DNA from: Apoda limacodes
Lineage: Eukaryota; Arthropoda; Insecta; Lepidoptera; Limacodidae
Direction of reading: 5' to 3'
Length of the DNA stretch: 64,000 nucleotides
Assembly: GCA_946406115.1 (NCBI GenBank)
Contig: OX291550.1
Coordinates: forward strand, 24,652,722-24,716,721
A model generated the notes under the pieces. It did no database searches. It was not told the origin of the DNA and saw only the letters and a list, made by a program, of their open reading frames with translations. A program made the position numbers and the translations under genes. This document shows positions 24,013 to 35,067 of this stretch, piece after piece (the first letter of the stretch is position 1; every line of letters begins with the position of its first letter).

Positions 24013-25106
24013 ATTAATTGTTTTTTTTTCTCCAAAAGTTTTAGTATAATCTTTTAAATAAGAAAAGAATTATTAAGTCACCCATTATATATCTAGGTAC
24101 ATACGTCGTGATAAATGGTTTATTGTTTGCTATATAGTAGTAGTATATACTAAACAACGAATAACAAATTAAAGTGCGACTACGAATTCTTGGCACAACC
24201 TTAAAACACCACAATGATACAACTAGGTATGTATGTCAGCAAGTACAGGGCAAAACTTTTATTAAGTATGTTAGCATACGACAAACTATGCTAATATTAC
24301 ACAGCCTCATAAAGCACAGTGGAGAGGTGACAAGATTTTGTAGACAGTACACCTAGGAAACTTTGTGTTCGCTTACATTGCACAGTCACTAAGTTACCAA
24401 CTTCAGTTAGGTACTTTATCTGAATTGCCCTTTGTGCACCGTCTTGGTGTAAATTTCGCCTGAGACCCGATCCTTGCTATTGACGATGGAGTCACGCAGA
24501 ATTTATCCTCACCAGGCTTTGTATGATGGAGCATTGTTGTAAACGAGAATAAAATTCTTCGAGAAGTTACTTCTTCGCTTTGGTAGCCACGATCTTCATA
24601 CGAAAATTGCGAAACATTGAATATTTTTTTAAGATATTTAAGCGTTTCTCAAGCTAAAGAGAGTATTTGCAGTTCGTTTGAGAGCTAAAGATTGCAAGCC
24701 CTAAAGTACTACCACCACAGCCTTATCTACCACTCACATCGATTCACTTAAACGAATTGTCAAACAACCACTGCTAAAATTGCTAATATTTTGGTGACCA
24801 CCCTTTAGAAGAGGTGCGATTCCCTGACAAGTGCTGCCATCTTCATATTAAAGTTGGAATTGTTCCATACCATGGTCTTTACCTCGTACATTTGTTACAG
24901 CCTATACTGTATTCCCATTTGAATAATGACACTTTCTTATTTACCACTTTTTTATATAAAAATAATGAGTATATGAAGATAAAGACAGTAATATGTTACC
25001 TTATTACAAGTAGCTGGCTTCAAAAAAACTTGGTGTACTCAACAGAGCGAAGCATTACTTCACGTCGGGGCAAAGGTTGCTACTTTACAAGTCGCAAGTT
25101 CGGCCC

Positions 25107-25509
25107 CGTATAAAGTACTGCCGCCATCTCTGGGCGGGTGCACCCGGATACCAGCTGGGCCGTTTTGACTCGGTTCAACGACGGGCTCTGAGACTTGTCA
25201 ACGATTCCAAACTCACCCGCCCTTAAGTATGAGAAGAGACTTTGCCTCCTTGTGTATGTTCTACCGCTTGTACAATGGGTTGTGTTCTGAGGAATTGTTT
25301 GAAATGATGCCCACGGCTACTTTTTACCATCGCACCGCAGGGAATTCATTCTCACACTTTAGAACCAAAATGGTCGCGTACAGTGCGGTTTCAGAGAAAC
25401 TTCCTCCTGCGAGCGCTTAGGTTATGGAATGAGCTCCCTGCCAAGGTTTTCTCCAGGGACTACAGTATGGAGTTCTTCAAGTAAGAAGTTATTATATTTC
25501 TGAGTTATT
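25107..25509 (+). repeat. LINE reverse-transcriptase C-terminus, 5'-truncated
   Basis: It encodes, with frameshifts, GAPGYQLGRFDSVQRRALRL, MRRDFASLCMFYRLYNGLCS and EELFEMMPTATFYHRTAGNS, then the ELPAKVFSRDYSMEFFK-like end. This is the same LINE C-terminus as at 8125-8580 but better preserved. It ends about 220 bases before the acceptor of unc-4 exon 25730. The ORF 25229-25420 is part of this remnant. Confidence 0.8.
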
Positions 25510-25729
25510 AAAAAAGTTATGGATATTTGCACCAAAAGACAGTGTAAAAAATGAACTATTATATATTGTTAAAAAAGAACCACTAAAATAGATGTAATTA
25601 AAAAACACAACTACCCAGACATAATTGTGTATAGTGATGTGTATACAATATACTTATACAGCGGAAGTGAAGAAGAAACTTATTAATTAACTAAGTTTTA
25701 ATTAAATGTATATTTTTTTGTTGTAACAG

Positions 25730-25869
25730 GTGTGGTTCCAAAACCGAAGAGCCAAATGGCGCAAAAAGGAGCACACGAAGAAGGGGCCAGGTCGGCCGGC
25801 GCACAACGCGCATCCTCAGTCCTGCTCGGGAGAGCCCATCCCGCCCCACGAGCTTAGAGCACGCGAAAG
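25730..25869 (+). CDS. unc-4: unc-4 internal exon: homeodomain residues 47-60 and basic tail
   Basis: The exon follows TTGTAACAG and starts in phase 0 with VWFQNRRAKWRKKEHTKKGP, completing homeodomain helix 3. Trp48, Phe49, Asn51 and Arg53 are intact and residue 50 is Gln, the usual Antp/paired-class DNA-specificity residue. It continues GRPAHNAHPQSCSGEPIPPH and ELRARER; the GRPAHNAHP and CSGEPI string is diagnostic of UNC-4/UNCX proteins. It ends GAAAG before a GTGAGA donor at 25870, in phase 2. This exon is too short for routine ORF calling but every splice and codon fits. Two copies of one repeat in inverse orientation lie 1.7 kb upstream and 0.95 kb downstream of it. Confidence 0.95.
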
Positions 25870-26300
25870 GTGAGAACTTGAAAGTTTGTTAAGACTATCT
25901 ATGTTAGCATACCCCAAAAATTAAAAAATTAGGGATTTAGGGTCAGCTCAGATCGAGACGCGACGCGATGCGGCATTTTTGAGATAGCAGCACATTATGG
26001 GCCTTGTTTACTACTCGTAGACAAAAAGATACGCATCCCAACGTTGCGCGATGCATGTTGGTGTACTTCGACTGTGTCTCATTGTCTCATAATAGGTCTA
26101 TGAGCACTGGTCGGGAGCCACGCCCTCAGTTCGTTGAGATTTCATTGACATTAAAACGACTGTTTAGGCTGTACCATAGTGTTAAGTCACCAAATAAAGT
26201 TTTGTACATATTTTCATCATTTCATCTCGTATTGTTAAAAGTTATATACTGGGTGTAAAAAAATAGAGAAACTAAATCAAATTCCCCATGTTATGTAGTA

Positions 26301-26531
26301 CTAGCTCTTGCTCGCGGTTTCACTCGCTCTAAATTCAGATATCGGTGTAGGATTTCAACGGGTACTCCTCAATTATAGCAAATAACCGACATAAAATTTA
26401 CGTTTTCAAGTATTCTATGTCCTTCCTCGGGACTCACACTATCTCCATACCAAATTTTATCTTAATCGGTACAGTGGTTTAAGCGTGAAGAGGTAACAGA
26501 CTGACAAACAGAGTTTTTCATTTTAGTATGG
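26301..26531 (+). repeat. CTCGCGGTTTCACTCGC SINE/LINE-tail repeat
   Basis: It begins CTAGCTCTTGCTCGCGGTTT, then AAATTCAGATATCGGTGTAG, TACCAAATTTTATCTTAATC, GGTACAGTGGTTTAAGCGTG and AAGAGGTAACAGAC. This is the very common insect repeat with a CCCGCGGTTTC start and an AAATCGGTTCAGTGGTTTAAGCGTGA-like end. Related copies lie near 41695, 50690, 55290, 55600 and 58540. Confidence 0.65.
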
Positions 26532-26816
26532 TTTATTTAGCAAATGGTTATGTTTAATAACAAGATAAACGTAATAATTCAAACTATGCTCTCTTAGTAT
26601 ATACCCTTTATAACTGACTTAAAAAAGGAGGAGGTTTTCAATTCGGATGTTTATATATTTGTTTTTTTTTAAATGTATGTTCGGGCATAATATATAGTCC
26701 CTCATATAGTCCCTCATATAAAATTCTTTTCTTATTTAAAATTCCTAAATGGTCCCATATTAATGTAGTGAATTTTAAACTTAAACCATTGGTAAAAAAA
26801 ATTTGTTGTTAAGTTG

Positions 26817-27030
26817 GAACTGGTGAAACGCCTTTTATGTTGATAATTGTATAAAATTTTGTTATGGGTATCGATGTTTTTAGTGAACATCTTTCAGTTC
26901 GTCACTCAAAAGTTAAAAATATGAACTTTTTAACAAAAAAAAAAACAACCGGCCTCAAAAAGCTTGCAAGACGCTTTTAGTGCATCTTTTTGAAGCCGGT
27001 TATTATTTTTTTGTCAAAAAGTTTTCATTG
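26817..27030. mobile_element. Inverted relative of the 23650-24012 MITE
   Basis: GGTGAAACGCCTTTTATGTT through GATGTTTTTAGTGAACA matches the reverse complement of 24008-23940 with few mismatches. It then has CAACCGGCCTCAAAAAGC and TTTTAGTGCATCTTTTTGAA, GCCGGTT, a small hairpin equal to the arm ends of the other copy. Confidence 0.75.
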
Positions 27031-27059
27031 TTCAAAAGTTTTTGTGTGTTACACGGTGT

Positions 27060-27195
27060 AAAGTGCAACAAACTTTTCTGCCCCGGTGGTCAAAAATCAA
27101 AACTACAGTCGCTATATTGGAAACGTGTGAACTTACAACGACACTAGCGACCTAACACCCAAGGTCAGAGGGTCAGAAATGTTTGTTTCACTGTA
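27060..27195 (+). mobile_element. Short MITE, GTGCAACAAACTTTTCT family (copy in intron 2)
   Basis: The left end is AGTGCAACAAACTTTTCTG and the right end GTCAGAAATGTTTGTTTCAC with TGTA. The core has CAAAACTACAGTCGCTATAT and GTGAACTTACAACGACACTA. It ends about 110 bases before the acceptor of the last unc-4 exon. Confidence 0.8.
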
Positions 27196-27308
27196 AATAG
27201 CCTATTCTTTTAGTTTACTTATAGTTACTAAAGTAGATAGAATAAACTTTATAGTTAGATATAAACTTTAAGTAAATATCTAATTAGCATAATTTCTTTT
27301 ATTATCAG

Positions 27309-27825
27309 GGCGAGAAGGCGAAAGAAACTAGCCAAAGCTTTAGATCGCCAAGCAAGGAAGCTGCGAGCGAAAGGCATAGCCGTCGATCTTGAAGCACTGA
27401 AATCTGAATACTTAGCACAACACAGAAACACTGGAATCTTCTCCGATTCTGACGGAGAATTAGACGGAGAAGAATGCATGATAGACGTCGTAGGAGGAGA
27501 TTCCTGCCACGACTCCGGTCCAGAAGATTTCTCTCTCACTGGACGACTTCGAGCGCCATCTGGAGCTGATGGAATGAACAACTCCGATAGTTCCACTTCC
27601 GATGGCCATTCAGGAAGAAACTTTAGTCCTACTCCAGATCCTCAAGCATCCTTTTTCAAACAGTTTGGATCCGCTGGAAGTTACGAAAGGTTTGATTTCG
27701 ACTCGGGACGAGCAGTGTCTTTAGATTTAAGCGGTGGAGGAACTGCTACTGACCAAGATCTCTCCAAAAATGGTGGAACAAGAAAACATAACCCGTTTAG
27801 CATAGAATCGTTACTTAATACGTGA
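27309..27825 (+). CDS. unc-4: unc-4 last coding exon: UNC-4 domain, acidic tail, eh1-type motif
   Basis: One base completes Arg, then the exon reads ARRRKKLAKALDRQARKLRA and KGIAVDLEALKSEYLAQHR. This highly basic region is conserved next to the homeodomain in UNC-4/UNCX. A Ser/Asp/Glu-rich stretch follows (FSDSDGELDGEE, SDSSTSDGHSG). The C-terminus is HNPFSIESLLNT before TGA at 27823. FSIESLL (27796-27816) fits the eh1 pattern F.I..LL; in nematodes UNC-4 represses targets with the Groucho homologue UNC-37 through such a motif, so repressor function is expected here. The exon gives 171 residues, and the three visible exons together 275. The antisense ORF 27255-27596 is a shadow. The exon is uninterrupted and looks functional. 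Confidence 0.95.
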
Positions 27826-28170
27826 AAGTGACTATACCTGACTATAGAGGCTCTTTTCTGTGACTAATCGGTGACTATTTAAAGCAAACGTAAGTTCTTT
27901 TGCTTTAGAAACGTGTTTATGATTAGGTTGTAAAGTATCAATCATCTCGAGTAAAAGACTTGATAGGTACCACTTAACATATCTGGTGTATAGTAGAGAA
28001 AGTATTTGTATTATATAGTGTATAGGTTTTGTAAATACATACATTTTAATAATTATTTATTTTCTTATTTTGCGGGTGCAGGGTTACTTTATAATTTAGT
28101 TTTCTATATTGCATTATTTAAAAAAAAAAAACCATTGGAAATTCATCAGAAATAAAGTCGATTGACATTC
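27826..28170 (+). terminator. unc-4: unc-4 3' UTR with candidate poly(A) signal
   Basis: After the stop the first canonical AATAAA is at 28151-28156, followed within 30 bases by GTGTG-rich sequence, which suits cleavage near 28170-28180. TGTAAATA at 28030-28037 matches the Pumilio site UGUANAUA. Later AATAAA sites (about 29105, 29170) could give longer transcripts. A MITE begins at about 28180. Confidence 0.5.
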
Positions 28171-28179
28171 TCCGTGTGC

Positions 28180-28288
28180 AGTCAGTTCATCAAACTTCGC
28201 TAGTTTCGTTGTAACTTCACACCATTTTAATATGGCGACTGTAGTTTTGGTTTTAAACCTCAGGGTCAGGAAATTTTGTTGCATTATA
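28180..28288 (-). mobile_element. Short MITE, GTGCAACAAAC family (degraded copy)
   Basis: It contains TTCGTTGTAACTTCACACCA, TTTTAATATGGCGACTGTAG and GGTCAGGAAATTTTGTTGCA. The left inverted terminus is eroded. It lies directly beyond the candidate poly(A) site of unc-4. Confidence 0.7.
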
Positions 28289-31200
28289 CGTTGATTATTT
28301 ATTTCTTTGAAAACAAGAGTTTTGTTAAACTTTTATTTTAAACAAAAAGCCTTGTTGTTTTGATCAGCTTCTCATAATTGTTTTGCAATTTTGCATGACA
28401 ATGTTAAAGAAGTCATTTTTTACGTGTTACATTATAAACCAGTGGTACTAACGCAATATAATAATTTTGGTAGAGCATCTAAAACTGCAGAGATTTTAAT
28501 AATTTAATTAATAAAATAAGCAGGTAAGACCCGTTTAATTTAATTATAATGTTACACAACCACGAAAATACTAGTTTAAAAGAGTTAATAATATAAGCAC
28601 CTAAAGTATAAAATAAAATCAAACCTAAAAATCTAACGTTTAGTTAAAGTAGGTAACTAAATAAAAGCAAACTTATTTTATTTAAACAATGGTCAAACAG
28701 CAGAGACAGTAAATTGATACAAATGCTATGTCGGTCAACTTTCCACTTGCGCGTCCACTCATGCGTAAGATAAAGATAATATTATTCTATCCCTTTATAC
28801 TTTTGTATCTGTTCTCTTTGACCTTACTTTAGTAACTTCGTACAGGTTTATTATCAAAAGATCAGTGTTTTCACTTGAACGTATTTAAAAAATTATAACT
28901 TACAACAAGTTACTTCTATACCTAATTACTTACTGATCTAGAATCTTAATTATAAATACAAAATTGACGCTCTTCTTATATAAAATACAAATTAATTATT
29001 TTACGTGTTTGTATCTTTTATTTTGTAGGTAACTGAGAATAGAGGTTGTCCCCCACATTGTGTTGTTGATGTGTATCCAGCCACTGGTAATCCCCTTCTG
29101 GGAAATAAAACGGTATAGATATACATACTAATATTTCTCTTTCTTAATTGTAACTTATTTTGTAAACCTAAAATAAAGTAAGCTATGGTTTTAGCTAAAG
29201 TAAGTTAAAATATAGATTAATGTCTCGGTTTTTATCTAATTGTGCATTACGCTATTTTTTATCATTGGAGCCAAAATCATAGTTTTCTTGATTTTAAGTT
29301 TACAAAATAACATACATACATAAATGCATACCTATACTGTATATATAAAGTGACCCTGTACTTTATAATTATTTATCTATTCGATTCGGGGCAATAATTT
29401 ATTTAAATCCTGTTGATAATATTTATATATAGAGTTTTCTTATTTAGATTTTATTGTAAATTTTTAATTTTGACTGCAATATTTTTATTATTATTAAAAT
29501 GTTCTGTACAACAACTGTTTTTGTGTTAATTTAAATTAATATTTACATAGGAGAGTGATTTTAATATATATGTAGGTACTTAATTCCTACCAAAATGAGA
29601 AAATAATAAAGTACTGAAACAAGTTCAATTAATTAGTTTATCTTCCGCCATCGACAAATCAAGCAATTTTTATATTAGTCATTGAATAGATAATGTTTAT
29701 GGGTAAGTGAATTTTATTATGTATAGATACTGAATATACAACATCGCATAACAAACTGGTGTATTTCATATATTTATCCATCTATACATCTATGTTTCAT
29801 ACTGAATATACAACGTCGCGCAGCAAAGTGGTGTATTTCATATATTTATCCATCTATATATCTAGAATACTGGATATACAACGTCACGCAATAAACTGGT
29901 ATATGTGATATATTTATCAAAATACTCGTAGTAAAGACATGAATTTCCAATTTCAGATTTCAGCATTACTTTCGTCATAAAAATAAAAATAGATATCTGG
30001 TGACATCTTTTCAATTCTTTATTGTCACAGCCGTACTTTACCCAATATTATGTTAAATACCTGTTTAAAATTAAAATCGGAACGTTTTGTTTGCATAATT
30101 AATTATTTTTTTTTGAACATATATTTAAAAAAATGGACTTTGGACGGTAGTTTTATCGTCTAAAGTGGCCTTTAATTATAATTAACATCAATTGCTTGTA
30201 TTGCCAGTGGCTGATAATTTGTTGACATTACAATTCGTCACAATTATCCAATCGATACAGTTAATTAAAACATATGATTGTAAAACCTTGGGTGCGTTTT
30301 AACATTTAACTTACTAATAAATTTTAAGTGTTGCCATATTTATAGAAAGAAATATTGTTGACAGTATAATAGGGAAAATTTAAATAATTCCATTGCAACA
30401 CCGTGACACATTGCTTTACCACTGCCATTTTTTTAATACTTTCGTACGCCAAATAACAGTCAAGTAATTCTCTTATTTATTTATACTGTGCAATACAAAG
30501 ATGAATATTAAAATAGGTATAATTTAAATTAATGGTTCAAATACTTGGAGAAAGAAATACAATCTGCAGTCGTAAAATTGTAACAATTGATGAATGTTTA
30601 ATGCGCGACGACCGATAAGCCAGCCAATTAGCAAACAATATGGCGGACTTGGTTGGTTTTACTGCATTTTCGCATCCTAAAAATCTACATTTATATAAAA
30701 ATAAATATCGTATGGAGCCACTCAAATTAAAAATGGATATATTTATTTATTTTACTTTCTAATTAAATAACTTAACGCAATATTAATTTGCAACGGTGTA
30801 TTGTTCTCCTTCTTAGCTTATTTAAATATAACGCTCATATATTTGTTTACCCATTTAGTTATTTAATGTTCAACAGATTGCGAAATATAATTATGTATTT
30901 ATCCTTTTCGCCCAAGTTCGTTTCGACAAAATTATTTCATTTTCCACTGTACAAAAATTTTTGTCTGCGGTACAATTACACTATAATTTTAAATTTGTAA
31001 TCATGTCCTTTGATAGATTATATGACATTTTTATGGATAGGTAAACGTTTAATGAATGCCTAGCTTTCTTATAGTTTCTATATCCTAATAGTACCACGCA
31101 ACATACAACATACATACAATCCTAATTATTATCTAAATTAGGCCTAAAAATTCACCAACCCTGTATGTACAAATTAAGTTCATTTCAGTTGTTTAATGAA

Positions 31201-32091
31201 CTGACAAACAATAAAACAAATTTTATTTAAAGAATGGTTTTACATTTTACTTATTATTCGTTCACAAGTCTGTTTTTAATTACCTGATATAGTCAGTTTA
31301 ATTTTTTGATGTTTTGCCATGTTTAAATATAAAAATAATATTGTTACCTAAACGAAAAGGATAATTTTAATGTACTTAATTCCATATTCACTGATAAATA
31401 GAAAATCCATAGAGAAATTTCATAAGTATTGTCTACTTAGCTCATCAACGATTTTAAAATTGTTATTCAATTCGTAAATTGTTTACAAGTGGGATTACTT
31501 GAATATATTTTTTGTTGTCTAATTGACATTGTAGGTACAAAGTAAACAAGTTTATTTATATTAATAGATAAACCAGACGCTATAATAAACTATTGTAAAT
31601 TTAATAGGTCTCATTGTAAGTTGTAAATAGTTAGGTATGTTAAGCAAGTAATTTATTGAATCAAAATATAACATTACTTAAAATGAAATTGTTGTATTTA
31701 TTTACCTTATTACCATTATCAACAATATACTGCACATTTACCTAGCTAGATTGGCGAATAGGCCCAATTCTGCAACATTCGCGATTGAAAAGATTCGTCA
31801 ACTTATGGACGTTCATAGCGTGATGTCTGACGGTATTTTATTGTGGGGAGACACAGCTGAAATTCAAACAATTTTTGTCCTGCAATAGAGGGCAGTTCGA
31901 TCAATTACAATCTGTCCCTATAAGATAAATAATGTATAGCATTAAGCCCGCCATGTACACCAATGTGTTCAGAAGTGTAAAATAAATAAGTAAATAAATA
32001 AATTTAAGGAAATCAACTTAACGTCTGAGACGTTATGTTATATTTATATTCTTAAATATAAGTATGTATATTAGATAATTTATTTTGAATG
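28289..32091. other. AT-rich intergenic DNA downstream of unc-4
   Basis: Apart from the minisatellite at 29728-29927 I see no coding exon, RNA gene or recognised repeat. A less AT-rich patch at 30590-30720 (GCGCGACGACCGATAAGCC, CCAATTAGC) could be regulatory, without further support. Confidence 0.5.
29728..29927. repeat. Three-copy minisatellite, about 70-bp unit
   Basis: Units start at 29728, 29800 and 29868 with TACTGAATATACAAC (the third TACTGGATATACAAC) and share GGTGTATTTCATATATTTAT and CCATCTATA. The periods are 72 and 68 bases. Confidence 0.85.
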
Positions 32092-32298
32092 CATTCGTTT
32101 TGGGATAAAAAGTTCTCACGTTTGATACTTTTCACACTTTTCATAACGCCAGTTTCGACACCGACACCTATCGTTGGCAGTTTGTTACAGTCTACAACTG
32201 ATACTAAAATTTTGATATTTTTGATATCAATGCTAAACGAACGGATGACAGGTGACAAAAGTAACGAAAATAATGATTCATTATCCCAAAACGAACCA
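32092..32298 (+). mobile_element. MITE with CATTCGTTTTGGGATAA termini (short form)
   Basis: The ends are inverted: TTCGTTTTGGGATAAAAAG and ATTATCCCAAAACGAACC. The body, CACCGACACCTATCGTT and GACAGGTGACAAAAGTAACG, is shared with the longer copy at 53216-53624. The ORFs on both strands here are products of the palindromic repeat. Confidence 0.75.
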
Positions 32299-32880
32299 CC
32301 CCTTTATATTCATAAAAAAAATTACGATTATTAAAAAAGAAAAAGTGGCATTCAAAATTGTAATACACGAAATAGACACAAACTCTGATCCACACAATGC
32401 TTAAAAAATTGATAAAACTTTTTAAGACAATGTATCAGTTGTAACACTAAAATCCTCGCAGGAGTAACTACGTAAATTAAAAATACAGCAAATTGTCAAA
32501 AAAGCTTGATCATAAACTTTTATGGAAAAATTTGAAATAATTACCTCATTGAAGTTAACCTTTTATTAATAAATCTTTTAGAGCGACTGCTGGACTGCTT
32601 TCGCTGTTACTTCTCGCTAGAACGCCATTTCGATTTCGAAACTGTAGTAACTGGTAAGTTGTAGCATATTTACTTCTAAAAAATGGCATAATGTCCTATT
32701 ATTTAGTATTGAAGCATTTGAATTAAAAATTTCAACAGTAATTTTTGGTATTAAATTAAATATCTACCTTGTATTCAAGTTTTAATGGAAATGAAAGGTA
32801 CCGAATTTCATAAAATTTATTTTTATCACTAGTAAATACCGTAGGTAGTATAACCCAGAAACATAATAAAGAAAAAAGAA

Positions 32881-33808
32881 TAGGAATTCCGGGCAAAGCG
32901 GATATGTTGATGTTTGATAAATCAAAACATTTAGGTTAAATCGAGAACAGAGATCTTGTTTATTTTAACAATTTCTTAAATGTATACAAGTTTTGAATAA
33001 AATAGGAAAAAATAAAAATAAAAATCTTTTATTTTAATCATTTTGGAATTAAAAATTGAAATAAGGGAAATTATCAGCTTTGCCTAACCCTACCGGTTAA
33101 GCAAATCCGAAAATCGAGCAAATCGAAAGGTATAAAACAGTTGTTGTCTTAAATCATGAAATTTGACAAGAAGCAAAGTAAAGAAATTTCCTTATAGCTG
33201 TAAAGAAATCAAGATACTAAGTCAACCTTATTAGAAAGTATTCCCATTTGCATATTTCAACATACACAATCAAATAAAAACCCTATTCCCTTGTAAAAAG
33301 CAAGGTCTCGTAGCATAAGGAAAAACAAGATAACTTTGAATTGAACCCTCAGCGTGCGAGTAAGACTCGCACTTGAGCTGCAGCTATGACCAGCATAACG
33401 TATCCCAGAATGACCTACCCACTTTGTCCTATCCACTTTGCCCAAATCACTTTTTGCTTTAAATTCGAAATCAAAAAGGTACTCGTATACGTTTGAGGAA
33501 CTTATAGGTATTTTGAATTTAATAAAACATTGAAATAACAGGATGCTCATGAAAAAAACACTAACAGTAAAGTAAGTAAGGTAAGGCTAAATACAGTATC
33601 GCTACACTATTCCTAATAACCAACAAACATAACTTACTTGCTTACAAAAATTGCGTGCGATGTATAACTTGTTTATTCGAACTTTCATAGCATTGACAGC
33701 CGCTTGTTGTGACAAGTTACTTTGAGACTATAGCACTATCTAGTTTAACTTTCTGGTAAATTTTCACTTTGCCTAGGGTTTTTTTTTTGCTTTGCCCGGA
33801 CTTCCCTA
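32881..33808. mobile_element. Putative non-autonomous DNA transposon, 0.93 kb, CCGGGCAAAGC termini
   Basis: The left end TAGGAATTCCGGGCAAAGC is mirrored at the right by GCTTTGCCCGGACTTCCCTA. Internal GCTTTGCCTA and CACTTTGCCTAGG blocks also repeat, as do CCCACTTTGTCC and CCACTTTGCCC near 33418-33450. A fragment of the CCGTCCGTCTGTC-core family end (33343-33377) is embedded. No transposase is visible; the minus-strand 97-residue ORF is not recognisable. Confidence 0.55.
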
Positions 33809-35067
33809 ACTAGTTTAACATTTATATAATTTTATTATGTGGAAAAAGGTCATGCGTAAGTTGTGACGCTATTCAAATTCGAATTTACACTCGTAGCTAG
33901 GTTGTAAAGTTAGTACCATTACCTAGTTATTTCGTGGTAACGCTGTACTTACCAGTGAAAAGCTCGGTCGAACTGATAAAATATCTATATATAAAACCAC
34001 GTTATTCTCGCGAAAGCTGGCACCTGATTAAATCAGTAAAAAAATCACCTCATTCGAGATGATTATTATGACCCACATTGCTGCTACAAGTCTCCTTTCT
34101 CTAAGGACAGGCCTGTGCCCCTGGAGACAAACAACATTATTGCTTTATATTATCGATATTATGCCTAGGTACTAACATGGTAGGCAATATACGTAGTAGT
34201 TACTGCTAACTTAAATTAACCTTAAAGCTACACAGTTAGGCAGAAAATGTGCAATCACTAAAACTATAATTCTAAAATTAATTTAACCTAGTCTAAGCGA
34301 TCCTAACACACACACAAATAAAAAGTTATAAGCAGACGAACTGAGAACCTCCTCCGTTTTTTAAGTCGGTTAAGTAGTATTATTTGTAAATATAGTCTTG
34401 ATTTATCTATGTAAGTACCAAATTGAATCATAAACGTCAAAACAATAAACTTCCACATTTGTTCTTAGCTTAAAGCTACTGTTTGTATGTGTTTGTTTGT
34501 CTGTCTTAGTTCTTAGCGGTTCTCGAGATAATTAACTTTTTTCCTAGCTAATCGATAGATCTCAGCCATAAAAGAAATATTTATATCAATTGCATTCGTC
34601 CAATTAACTAGGAATTTCATATACAACAACGCAAATACAATACTTAACTCTGAACTGATTAATGTAAACTTTATCTAATGCTGCTACCAGGTTAGTCTGC
34701 AGAATACCTAACTTCTAGTCTACAGCAGATATATCGTATTTGGACTCATTGGGTTGGTTGCGATGTTCATATATAAAATAACCAAAGTAATTTTAAACAC
34801 AAGCATCATATCAAGAACTCTGAAGCTAGTCAACGAGCCCGTCAATAAAAACATAACCGACCGTTTTTTAATTTTTATAGAGCTGCTCAGAAAATAGTGC
34901 AACTAGGCGGTCAACCATCCAGGTTCTAACTACGCCCAAAGTTGCATATCTTCGCTTATATCGATTCTGATAGACGAATACCACTAGGCCATAAGCTCTG
35001 CTGACTGTGTTCAGCTTTATGTATGGACATTATTTTTTCTTTATTTCTTCTTATTAATAAGATCCCT
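33809..35067. other. Intergenic DNA, no gene seen
   Basis: No exon or known repeat is evident. A GC-richer patch near 34060-34140 (GATGATTATTATGACC, GGACAGGCCTGTGCCCCTGG) is not explained by repeats in the window. Confidence 0.45.

Larger units (their letters stand above)
4110..25729 (+). other. unc-4: unc-4 intron 1 (about 21.6 kb, phase 0)
   Basis: The donor is GTGAGTAT at 4110 and the acceptor is a T-rich tract ending TTGTAACAG at 25729. Splicing joins GCT to GTG and restores the homeodomain string RVAVWFQNRRAKW without frameshift. The intron is a patchwork of LINE, SINE, MITE and Helitron-like fragments listed separately. Unlisted stretches over 300 bases (5470-6370, 6450-8120, 10100-11470, 12340-13390, 15800-16940, 17460-18110, 18250-19430, 24020-25100) show no coding exon or RNA gene. 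The block 12840-13090 is GC-richer and not recognisably repetitive. Confidence 0.9.
25870..27308 (+). other. unc-4: unc-4 intron 2 (about 1.4 kb, phase 2)
   Basis: The donor is GTGAGAAC at 25870 and the acceptor ATTATCAG ends at 27308; splicing rebuilds an Arg codon (AG+G). The intron contains a SINE-like repeat, an inverted MITE copy and a short MITE listed separately. 25920-26290 and 26540-26810 hold nothing I recognise. Confidence 0.9.

Noticed and set aside
27255..27596. 113-residue antisense ORF across the last unc-4 exon
   Set aside because: It is the complement of a well-supported coding exon and shows no domain of its own.
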